In this document: positions 1 to 5,448 of the stretch, piece by piece
How positions within the stretch are numbered: position 1 is the stretch's first letter
How the letters are laid out: each line of letters opens with the position of its first letter
Origin: Oscillospiraceae bacterium
GTDB lineage: Bacteria > Bacillota > Clostridia > Oscillospirales > Ruminococcaceae
DNA: 5,798 bases
Reading direction: 5' to 3'
NCBI GenBank assembly: GCA_902798675.1
Contig: CADBXQ010000083.1
Location: 1 to 5,798 of the forward strand
Notes under the pieces: generated by a model
Told to the model about the DNA's origin: nothing
Seen by the model: the letters and a program-made list of their open reading frames with translations, nothing else
The model's database searches: none
Made by a program: the position numbers and the translations under genes

Positions 1-1512
1 AATTATTATTTGAATTCCGATTATTATAAACAAAATTACTAAAAAATGAGGATTTTGGTTTAGTTTATTAAATATATTAAATTTATTATCCCTGACATTG
101 AAGCCATTAAACAAAGCCATCCAAACAAAAAGAACAAAATATGCGCTATATAGCTGACTTTGGTTTTCAAAAAAGCTTGCAAAAATTGAAAGATTTAAAA
201 AGCAAAAACTGACTAAAACAACCCAACAGCTTGCAAACAAAATTTGAAAAATCATAGCTTTGCTGATTATATTCTCGTCTCTTACCCTTGGCTTTTCCCG
301 CATATATTTTTCCAAAGCGGGCTCTTTTCCAAACATAAGCGCCCCAAGGCTGTCCATAATCAAATTAATGAACAAAAGATGAACAACTTTTAAAGGCGCG
401 ACAATTCCAAAAAACGGGCTGAATCCGCTAACAACAACAGCAGCAAAATTTATCGTCAGCTGGAATTTGCAAAACTTCAAAATGTTGTGATATATCGTCC
501 TTCCATACAAAATCGCATCCCTGATTGAGCAAAAATTATCGTCAAGTATAACAATTTTTCCAACTTCTTTTGCAGCTTCTGTTCCGCTGCCCATGGCAAA
601 TCCAACATCCGCCCTTTTTAAAGCCGGCGAATCATTAACGCCATCTCCAGTCATCCCAACAACCAAATTCATCTCCTGACAGATTCGAACCATCCTCGAC
701 TTATCCGTTGGCAAAGCTCTTGCAATGACGCGGACATTTTGAATGATTTTTTTAACCTGTTCATCAGACATTTCGTTTAATTGTTTTGACGTTAAAGCTA
801 TGTCGCTTGGTTTGTCCATCAACCCAGCGTCTTTTGCGATTTCAACCGCCGTTTCCAGCCGATCTCCCGTGATCATAACAACTGAAATTCCCGCTTTTTT
901 AACCTCTTGGATCACTGACTTTGCCTGGGGACGAACCTCATCTTTGATCGCCAAAAAACCCAAAATAACCAAATCATCGTTCACATTACTCTCGGTATAA
1001 TTTTTTTTGGAATATCCAAATGCCAAAATCCTCATGGCCATCGACGCATATTCATTAATTTTTTCATTAATCTTTTCCAAGGAAATATCTTGAACTTTTC
1101 CGTCAACAGTCAAAAATTTTTGGGCTTTTTGGAGCAAAACCTCCGGGGCTCCTTTATATATGACTTTTTCGAGATTTTTGATTTCTATTTGACTAAATTT
1201 GTTTTTGGAGTTAAATTCTTGATGTTTTCCAACAATATATTGTTCACTCTTGTTTAAGCTATCATATTCATCTTTTCCCAAAAACCTGGTTATTGCTTGA
1301 TCAGTTACATTGCCGCCAACAACGTTGTTTTTTGAATCAAACATCGAAGAACTGTTTTTTGCGATGGATATGTTTAAAAGAGTCCGAATTTTTGAATCTT
1401 TGCAAAGTCTTCCAAGATCAATCGCCGTCCCATCACCCAAAAAAAACTCCGTCACCTCAAGCTGACCTTTGGTTATTGTCCCGGTTTTATCACTAAATAA
1501 AATGTATTCCGA
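1..1512 (-). pseudogene. Ca2+-transporting P-type ATPase (PMCA type), C-terminal part, out of frame with its N-terminal part and cut by the left edge
   Basis: Reading the minus strand from 1512 to 1 gives about 504 open codons with no stop. Numbered from the Leu codon at 1500, this part has the phosphorylation loop LFSDKTGTIT (catalytic Asp at 1489-1491), the nucleotide-binding motif KGAPE (116-120), TGDR (211-214), the hinge TGDGVND (284-290), then membrane helices M5-M6 with FQLTIN (Asn 351) and NLIMD (Asp 383). These last two are typical of the single Ca2+ site of plasma-membrane (IIB) Ca2+ pumps. Three or more further hydrophobic segments follow up to the edge, so only the last helix or so is missing. 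The frame does not continue from the N-terminal fragment at 1493-2479: they are offset by one base at about 1513-1516. The frame stays open upstream to an ATG at 1533, but that has no convincing ribosome site. Family assignment is firm; function is doubtful because of the frameshift. Confidence 0.9.
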
Positions 1513-2479
1513 TTGCCTTTCGAACCAAAACATTGTGGTCAAGCATTCGGCTTGTGTTTTGCATCAAGACTAAAGATATCATGAGCGGCAAACCTTCAGG
1601 AACTGCGCAAACGACGATTAATATTGATAGAGAAACCGCCTCCAAAAAGTCGATCAGTATTTTTTCAAAGCCAAGTGATATATATGAAGAAATTCCGCCC
1701 GCGCAAACCACAAAATACGCCATATATAAAACAAAAACAGCCATGGCAGCAGCATATCCAATTTTTGAAATTTGACCCGCCAATTTTTTCAATTTAATCT
1801 TCAAGGGCGAATCCGGCTCGGATTCTTGCATTTGCTCGGCCATTTTCCCCATCATCGTTTGGGTTCCAACCTTTTTGACGCAAAAAATCCCCTCTCCATC
1901 GCCCACAACCGAACCACGAAACAAAAAATTTTCTTCCAGAAAAGTCTCGCCGGTTATTTTTTGGGGGAATTCAAGGTCCTCCTCAGATGCTAGCTTTAGA
2001 CAGGGTTCAACTTCGCCATTTAAAGCCGAGTTATTGACCTTCAAACAGCCATCAATTAAAACGCCATCAGCCGGGATTTTATCACCCGATTGAACTATTA
2101 TTTTATCGCCAACCACAACATCATCAAAATCGACAACGCAGACGCCCCCATTCCGAAGCGCTTTGCAGGTTTGTTTTTTGGATTTTCTTTTGAGTTCTCG
2201 ATATTTTAAATCGCTCGCAACCCCCGTTTTAGCAGTCACAACAGCAACAATGATGATCGCAAGCAATGTTCCAATCGGCTCATAAATTTCTGCTTGGCCG
2301 AAAAAAAACATGGCAAACATTATAAAAACTATTAAAATCAGAATTTTAATCATTGGGTCGCTAAACGCTTGCCTAAACTCATTTAAAAAGGTCGTTGGCC
2401 TGGACTCTGGAATTTTGTTAGAACCCCATTTGACCCTGGATTTTTCAATTTCAGCATCACTCAAACCACAAAATTTCAT
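1493..2479 (-). pseudogene. Ca2+-transporting P-type ATPase (PMCA type), N-terminal 328 residues, frameshifted before the catalytic Asp
   Basis: Encodes the N-terminal cytoplasmic segment, helices M1-M2 (about residues 43-84), the actuator domain, and M3-M4 with the ion-binding motif VPEGLPL (293-299). Intact homologues pump Ca2+ out of the cytoplasm using ATP. The start is ATG at 2479, nine bases after GGAGGGG (2487-2493); an ATG eight codons further up lacks such a site. The actuator loop reads SALNGEVEP, with Asn where most P-type pumps have the Thr of TGE; the Glu (156) is kept. After NVLVRK (316-321) the frame reads AIGIHFI and stops at 1493-1495, while the expected continuation, SEYILFSDKTG, lies in the next frame. 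Family members have about 14 residues between VRK/VRS and SDKTG; here there are 23 bases instead of about 42, so about 19 bases seem deleted. Without the other fragment this piece has no phosphorylation or ATP site and cannot pump. Confidence 0.9.
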
Positions 2480-2701
2480 TTTCAAGCCCCTCCATAATTT
2501 CACAACAAATTGAGAACATTTTCAATCGATTAGAGACAAAAAACACTTCCAACAAAATTTAATCTAAACTTAATTTGTGCCGAAAATGGCGCTTTCAAAC
2601 AAATTTTTTATTTGGCAGGGAAGAAAAATTTAGGGCGAGCCCCGATTTTTTAAGACTTTATTAACAAAATTTGAAATTTATTAAAATTTAACCATAACAT
2701 C

Positions 2702-2730
2702 ATTTTACAATTTTTTTTATAATTTGTCAA
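2702..2730 (-). promoter_or_regulatory. Probable sigma-A promoter of the P-type ATPase gene
   Basis: On the minus strand, TTGACA (2730-2725) is followed after exactly 17 bases by TAAAAT (2707-2702), an 11/12 match to the consensus. Transcription would begin near 2695, giving a leader of about 215 bases before the ATG at 2479. That leader contains a short G/C inverted repeat (GGG-CUCG-CCC, near 2633-2643) followed by a T-rich run, which could be a weak terminator. I recognise no known riboswitch there. Confidence 0.6.
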
Positions 2731-2773
2731 TAATATTTATTTTAAATCTTCACGCTTCCTTTTTTCTTGACAA

Positions 2774-2892
2774 TTAGTGTTCGCCACATTTTTTAAACGG
2801 CATCCATCTCGCCGGTTTTAAGAAAGCGTTCATCGTCGTTTTTTCAGCAATCTTGAAAAATTTACCGCAGACGCTTTACTGACTTTTTGCAT
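2774..2892 (-). other. Two tiny overlapping ORFs of uncertain status in the divergent intergenic region
   Basis: The intergenic stretch 2480-2960 has no full gene. Within it, the minus strand carries a 20-codon ORF (2892-2830, starting MQKVSKASAV) whose TGA overlaps the ATG of a 19-codon ORF (2833-2774, MNAFLKPARWMPFKKCGEH). The segment is visibly richer in G+C than the surrounding A/T-rich DNA. Neither ORF has a clear ribosome site and I do not recognise either peptide. They may be chance ORFs, the remains of a decayed gene, or part of a dispersed repeat; the overlap alone is weak evidence of translation. Confidence 0.2.
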
Positions 2893-2960
2893 TGTTTTTA
2901 TTGAAACCAATTTAGCCCACCCCGACAACACAAATTTTTAAATTTTTATATAAAATGAGG

Positions 2961-2989
2961 TTGACAAAATTTTATTTTTGTGATATAAT
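2961..2989 (+). promoter_or_regulatory. Consensus sigma-A promoter for the ABC transporter leader
   Basis: TTGACA (2961-2966), a 17-base spacer, then TATAAT (2984-2989): a 12/12 match. The spacer ends in TGA directly before the -10 box, which also makes it an extended (TGn) -10. Transcription should begin around 2996. The first full-length gene downstream starts at 3334, so the untranslated leader would be about 340 bases long and includes two terminator hairpins. Confidence 0.9.
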
Positions 2990-3022
2990 GACAATATCTT
3001 AACATTTGAAGGATTGATTTTT

Positions 3023-3073
3023 ATGTATGCTGTTTTGAAATTGAACGATTTTCGATTTATTGACTTTATATAG
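3023..3073 (+). CDS. Candidate 16-residue leader peptide of the ABC operon
   Basis: The ORF encodes MYAVLKLNDFRFIDFI and ends in TAG at 3071-3073. It lies about 27 bases into the predicted transcript, and GAAGGA (3008-3013) sits nine bases before its ATG, a good ribosome site. Its second half holds three Phe and two Ile codons among the last seven residues (FRFIDFI), with no Trp; Tyr is residue 2. The stop codon touches the 5' arm of the proposed antiterminator (3073-3084), the expected position for a ribosome-controlled attenuator. Phe and Ile codons are common in A/T-rich DNA, so composition alone proves little; the case rests on promoter, ribosome site, stop position and the downstream hairpins together. 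It is too short to be a functional enzyme or transporter. Confidence 0.55.
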   Translation: MYAVLKLNDFRFIDFI

Positions 3074-3113
3074 GCTGCGCTTGCGGGTTTTTTGAGCCAT
3101 GGCGGGTGCGGCT
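3073..3113 (+). promoter_or_regulatory. Candidate antiterminator stem, mutually exclusive with the first terminator
   Basis: GGCUGCGCUUGC (3073-3084) can pair without interruption to GCGGGUGCGGCU (3102-3113): 12 pairs, of which five are G-U. The 3' arm covers half of the left arm of the terminator (3094-3109) plus its loop, so the two structures cannot coexist. A ribosome at the leader stop (3071-3073) would cover the 5' arm. I found the pairing by hand; its stability relative to the terminator was not calculated. Confidence 0.5.
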
Positions 3114-3134
3114 GCATCCGCTGTGGTTCTTTTT
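3094..3134 (+). terminator. GC-rich Rho-independent terminator (attenuator hairpin)
   Basis: Left arm 3094-3109 (GAGCCAUGGCGGGUGC) pairs with right arm 3114-3129 (GCAUCCGCUGUGGUUC) through 16 uninterrupted pairs, four of them G-U, closing on a four-base loop GGCU. A run of T (3130-3134) and a T/A-rich stretch follow directly. It would end a short transcript of about 140 bases that contains only the leader ORF. It stands out as the most G/C-rich element in the intergenic region. Confidence 0.8.
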
Positions 3135-3145
3135 ATTATAATATA

Positions 3146-3201
3146 AAAAGAGCTAAAACTTATTGTTGTTTATTTTGAGTTTTGGCTCTTTTATTTTTTT
3201 T
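3146..3201 (+). terminator. Second terminator hairpin, upstream of the ABC genes
   Basis: Arms 3146-3160 (AAAAGAGCUAAAACU) and 3178-3192 (AGUUUUGGCUCUUUU) form 15 pairs with one U-G, around a 17-base loop, followed by eight T (3194-3201). The A-run on the 5' side means it could also act on the minus strand. The GGAGG of the next small ORF begins at the base after the T-run. For the transporter to be expressed from the promoter at 2961, RNA polymerase must pass both hairpins. Confidence 0.75.
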
Positions 3202-3214
3202 GGAGGACACTAAA

Positions 3215-3304
3215 ATGTTACATATAATTAAATTTTTTATCTTTAGAAAGATTTTATTTGATGAACGATTTAAAATTTTATATATTTTGAAAATCAATTG
3301 CTAA
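3215..3304 (+). CDS. Small ORF of 29 residues with a strong ribosome site, unknown function
   Basis: ATG at 3215 follows GGAGG (3202-3206) at an eight-base spacing, and the ORF ends in TAA at 3302-3304, 30 bases before the substrate-binding protein gene. The peptide is hydrophobic and basic: it begins MLHIIKFFIFRKILF and has five Phe and seven Ile in 29 residues. It is not a clear transmembrane segment because charged residues interrupt it. It could be a second leader peptide that couples translation to the transporter, a small membrane-associated protein, or an accidental ORF in A/T-rich DNA behind a real ribosome site. I do not recognise it. Confidence 0.4.
   Translation: MLHIIKFFIFRKILFDERFKILYILKINC
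3258..3286 (+). promoter_or_regulatory. Weak possible promoter nearer to the substrate-binding protein gene
   Basis: TTGATG (3258-3263), 17 bases, TATATT (3281-3286), a 9/12 match. If used, it would start transcripts near 3293 that avoid both terminators and give the transporter unattenuated basal expression. Such matches are common in DNA this rich in A/T. Confidence 0.2.
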
Positions 3305-3333
3305 ATTTATTTTTTTTAGAAAGGTAGATTAAA

Positions 3334-4314
3334 ATGAAAATTAAAAAATATCACATTATAATATCAATTATATTAGTATGTTCTATATTTCTGATTATTT
3401 ACTCAAATTCAGATGTTAAAACTGAACAAAAGCAAATAGGAATTATTCAGTTCATCGAACACGACTGCTTGGATATGGCAAGAAAAGGGTTTATTGATGA
3501 GCTAGCCGAACAAGGCTTTGAAGACGGAAAAAACATCAAAATAGACTATCAAAATGCGCAAGGCGATCAAAGCGTGTGTAACTCAATTGCAAACAATTTT
3601 TTGGAAAACAACGCCAAAAAAGACCTAATCCTGTCGATCGCAACCCCTGCTGCTCAATCTGTTGCAAATCTAACCAAAACCGTTCCAACGCTCTTCACAG
3701 CAGTCACAGACCCCGTCTTGTGCGGACTTGTTAAATCAATCGACGAGCCAGGCGGAAATATCACCGGAACTTCGGATATGGTCGCGGTTGAAAAGCAAAT
3801 CAATTTGATAAAACAGCTCAAACCAAACGCTAGAAAAATCGGAATACTTTATTGTTCAAGCGAAGCCAATTCCCAAGTTCAGGCGCAAATTGCAAAAAGC
3901 GAAGCTGAAAAACTTGGCCTTGAAGCAATTGACTACACAGTCTCAAATTCAAGCGAAATTCAGCAAATGGTTGAATATATGACCGGCTTGGTTGACGCAA
4001 TATTCGTTCCAACCGATAATTTAGTTGTTTCATGCATGCCGCTGGTTAGCAAAATCGCAACCGCAGCTAAAAAACCGATAATATGCAGCGAATCTGCTAG
4101 CGTTAAAAACGGCGCTCTAGCAACATACGGAATAGATTTCTATAAACTTGGCAAAGAAACCGCAAAGCAAGCAGTTTCGATCCTTCGCGACCAAGAAACG
4201 CCGCAAAAACTGCCCGTCCAATATCAACCCGATCCGAAGCTTTGCATAAACTATGAAGTCGCCAAAAAACTCGAAATTGAAATTCCAGAAGAATTAAGGA
4301 GGAAAGCTCAATGA
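3334..4314 (+). CDS. ABC transporter substrate-binding protein, COG2984/TrpX type
   Basis: A full-length 326-residue protein of the ABC_sub_bind family (PF04392), the extracytoplasmic ligand catcher of a three-gene uptake system. Members have been proposed to bind tryptophan or other aromatic amino acids (TrpX). Family landmarks are GIIQFIEH (36-43), DYQNAQGDQS (71-80), ATPAAQ (103-108), FTAVTDP (121-127) and GNITGTSD (141-148), with the usual C-terminal IPEELRRKA ending. The N-terminus has a basic start and one hydrophobic helix (about 7-23). It contains Cys 16, but ILVC is not a proper lipobox and hydrophobic residues continue after it, so the protein may be anchored by an uncleaved helix. 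AGAAAGG (3318-3324) lies nine bases before the ATG. The stop overlaps the permease start. The ligand cannot be read from the sequence; the aromatic assignment is from the family. Confidence 0.92.
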   Translation: MKIKKYHIIISIILVCSIFLIIYSNSDVKTEQKQIGIIQFIEHDCLDMARKGFIDELAEQGFEDGKNIKIDYQNAQGDQSVCNSIANNFLENNAKKDLILSIATPAAQSVANLTKTVPTLFTAVTDPVLCGLVKSIDEPGGNITGTSDMVAVEKQINLIKQLKPNARKIGILYCSSEANSQVQAQIAKSEAEKLGLEAIDYTVSNSSEIQQMVEYMTGLVDAIFVPTDNLVVSCMPLVSKIATAAKKPIICSESASVKNGALATYGIDFYKLGKETAKQAVSILRDQETPQKLPVQYQPDPKLCINYEVAKKLEIEIPEELRRKAQ

Positions 4315-5183
4315 ACGTCCTAATATCAACAATAACGCAAGGCCTGATATACGCAATTTTGGGCATTGGGGTATATATAACCTTCAGAATTTTGAATTTT
4401 GCTGACATGACCGCTGAAGGAAGCCTTGGCCTGGGGGGAAGCGTGTGTGCTGTCTTGGTTTCAAACGCTGTTAATCCCGTGGTTGGCATTATTTTAGCAG
4501 GATTCATCGGGTCGGCGTCTGGCCTAGTGACAGGGATTTTACACACAAAATTTAAAATTCAAGCCATTCTTTCGGGAATTTTAACCATGATCGCACTATA
4601 TTCTATTAACCTGAAGATAATGGGTAAGCCTAACATTTCTTTGATTGAAAGCGAAACAATTTTTAGCTCAAAAGAAGGCGAACAGCTGATAAATTTAATA
4701 CTCATGGCAATTATTTGCTTAATAATCCTTGTTCTTTTACTCCTGTTTTTTAAAACCAGACTTGGCCTTTCAATTAGAGCAACCGGAGATAATGAAGAAA
4801 TGATGCGGGCGCTTGGAACAAACACAAATTCAAAAAAAACACTTGCGCTCATGATCAGCGGCGGAATATGCGCAATATCTGGCGCGCTTTTGAGTTTAAA
4901 TCAAGGATATTCCGACGTCAATATGGGAGCAGGGACAATCGTCATCGCGCTTTCATCAATTGTTATCGGAGAAGCATTAACCTGTAAACACTCATTTCAA
5001 GCAAAGCTGGTCTCGGTGGTTTTTGGCTCAATCGCATATCGCCTGATCATCACATTGGTTTTGAATCTGGGCATGAATCCTCAAGACCTAAAACTCTTCA
5101 CAGCAGCAGTTGCAGCCATTTTGCTGGGGCTTCCAAACATAAGAAAAACCATAAAAAGGAGTGTTATTAATGCTAAAAGTTGA
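4311..5183 (+). CDS. ABC transporter permease, COG4120 type (BPD_transp_2 family)
   Basis: A full-length 290-residue membrane protein, partner of the preceding substrate-binding protein. It has roughly eight hydrophobic segments: near 4-24, 38-55, 57-78, 83-100, 125-147, 177-196, 208-223 and 232-275 (the last probably two). The conserved N-terminal signature is FRILNFADMTAEGSLGLGG (25-43). The cytoplasmic coupling loop, TRLGLSIRATGDNEEMMRALG (149-169), should contact the ATPase. The ATG overlaps the upstream stop (ATGA), with AAGGAGG (4296-4302) eight bases before it, so translation is probably coupled. Its 3' end overlaps the ATPase start by 14 bases. The family resembles branched-chain amino acid and sugar permeases; the gene context makes the amino acid uptake subgroup the best call. 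Confidence 0.92.
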   Translation: MNVLISTITQGLIYAILGIGVYITFRILNFADMTAEGSLGLGGSVCAVLVSNAVNPVVGIILAGFIGSASGLVTGILHTKFKIQAILSGILTMIALYSINLKIMGKPNISLIESETIFSSKEGEQLINLILMAIICLIILVLLLLFFKTRLGLSIRATGDNEEMMRALGTNTNSKKTLALMISGGICAISGALLSLNQGYSDVNMGAGTIVIALSSIVIGEALTCKHSFQAKLVSVVFGSIAYRLIITLVLNLGMNPQDLKLFTAAVAAILLGLPNIRKTIKRSVINAKS

Positions 5184-5364
5184 AAATTTATATAAAACAT
5201 TCGCAAAAAATAAACCAGATGAAAAAAACATCTTTAATGGCTTAAATTTTTGCGCAAAAGCTGGCGAATTTATAACAATAATCGGCGGCAACGGCGCGGG
5301 AAAATCAACTTTGATGAACATAATCACAGGGCAAACATTTCCTGACAGCGGAAAAATTCGATGA
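5170..5364 (+). CDS. ABC transporter ATP-binding protein (COG1101 type), truncated after 64 residues
   Basis: This is the energising subunit of the same transporter, in the order binding protein, permease, ATPase. The best start is ATG at 5170, eight bases after AGGAG (5157-5161); a GTG three codons upstream is less likely because it overlaps that site. Residues 39-47 are Walker A (GGNGAGKST). The normal sequence continues through TFPDSGKIR and then stops at TGA 5362-5364. Family members are about 260 residues, so the Q-loop, ABC signature, Walker B and switch His are absent. As written it cannot hydrolyse ATP or dimerise productively. The loss coincides with a change of base composition and of downstream gene content, so a sequence junction rather than a point mutation is responsible. 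In the intact source genome the gene is presumably complete. Confidence 0.9.
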   Translation: MLKVENLYKTFAKNKPDEKNIFNGLNFCAKAGEFITIIGGNGAGKSTLMNIITGQTFPDSGKIR

Positions 5365-5365
5365 G
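5359..5365. other. Junction between two unrelated sequences
   Basis: To the left the ABC ATPase matches its family up to SGKIR. To the right lies DNA of another character: the tail of an open frame and then aspA, with markedly higher G+C and different codon choice (for example CTG, AAG, GCC, ATC). I see no inverted repeats, transposase, target-site duplication or attachment site at the border. A rearrangement or a chimeric assembly would both look like this. Confidence 0.7.
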
Positions 5366-5420
5366 GTTTTTCATCCTGAAGAAATGGTATAAGCCCGGTT
5401 TCAAAACCGGTCAGAAATAA
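5361..5420 (+). pseudogene. Probable C-terminal tail of an unidentified protein upstream of aspA
   Basis: An open frame reads MRFFILKKWYKPGFKTGQK and stops with TAA at 5418-5420, 28 bases before aspA. The codons (CTG, AAG, CCC, GGT, ACC) resemble aspA rather than the ABC genes. A hydrophobic stretch followed by a basic tail is what the last residues of a membrane protein look like, so this may be the end of a transporter gene that precedes aspA in an operon, with the rest lost at the junction. The ATG may simply be an internal Met codon or be created by the junction. An alternative is a chance ORF. The protein cannot be identified from 19 residues. Confidence 0.4.
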
Positions 5421-5448
5421 AAATAAAAAATAAGGGGGATATTTATTT

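Noticed and set aside
2624..2651. Inverted repeat GGGCGAGCCC followed by T-run, as a plus-strand terminator
   Set aside because: The stem is only three to four pairs with imperfect flanks, and no plus-strand gene ends there. It is mentioned only as a possible weak element of the ATPase leader.
2767..2797. TTGACA on the plus strand as a second promoter
   Set aside because: There is no acceptable -10 box at 16-18 bases; the best is TTTAAA. No gene follows.
3073..3130. Possible T-box riboswitch core in GGCGGGTGCGGCTGC
   Set aside because: It does not match AGGGUGGNACCGCG, and I see no stem I landmarks. The segment is fully explained by the terminator and antiterminator pairing.
3042..3271. Repeated TGAACGATTT at 3042-3051 and 3262-3271
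   Set aside because: It is a ten-base repeat read in different frames of the two small ORFs, and is plausible by chance in A/T-rich DNA.
4103..4546. Long minus-strand open frame across the binding protein/permease boundary
   Set aside because: It is antisense to two well-supported genes, has no family resemblance and no ribosome site; it is a shadow frame.
5391..5409. CCGGTTTCAAAACCGG hairpin as a terminator before aspA
   Set aside because: It has a six- to seven-pair stem but no T-run after it on the plus strand, and it lies inside the open frame ending at 5420.
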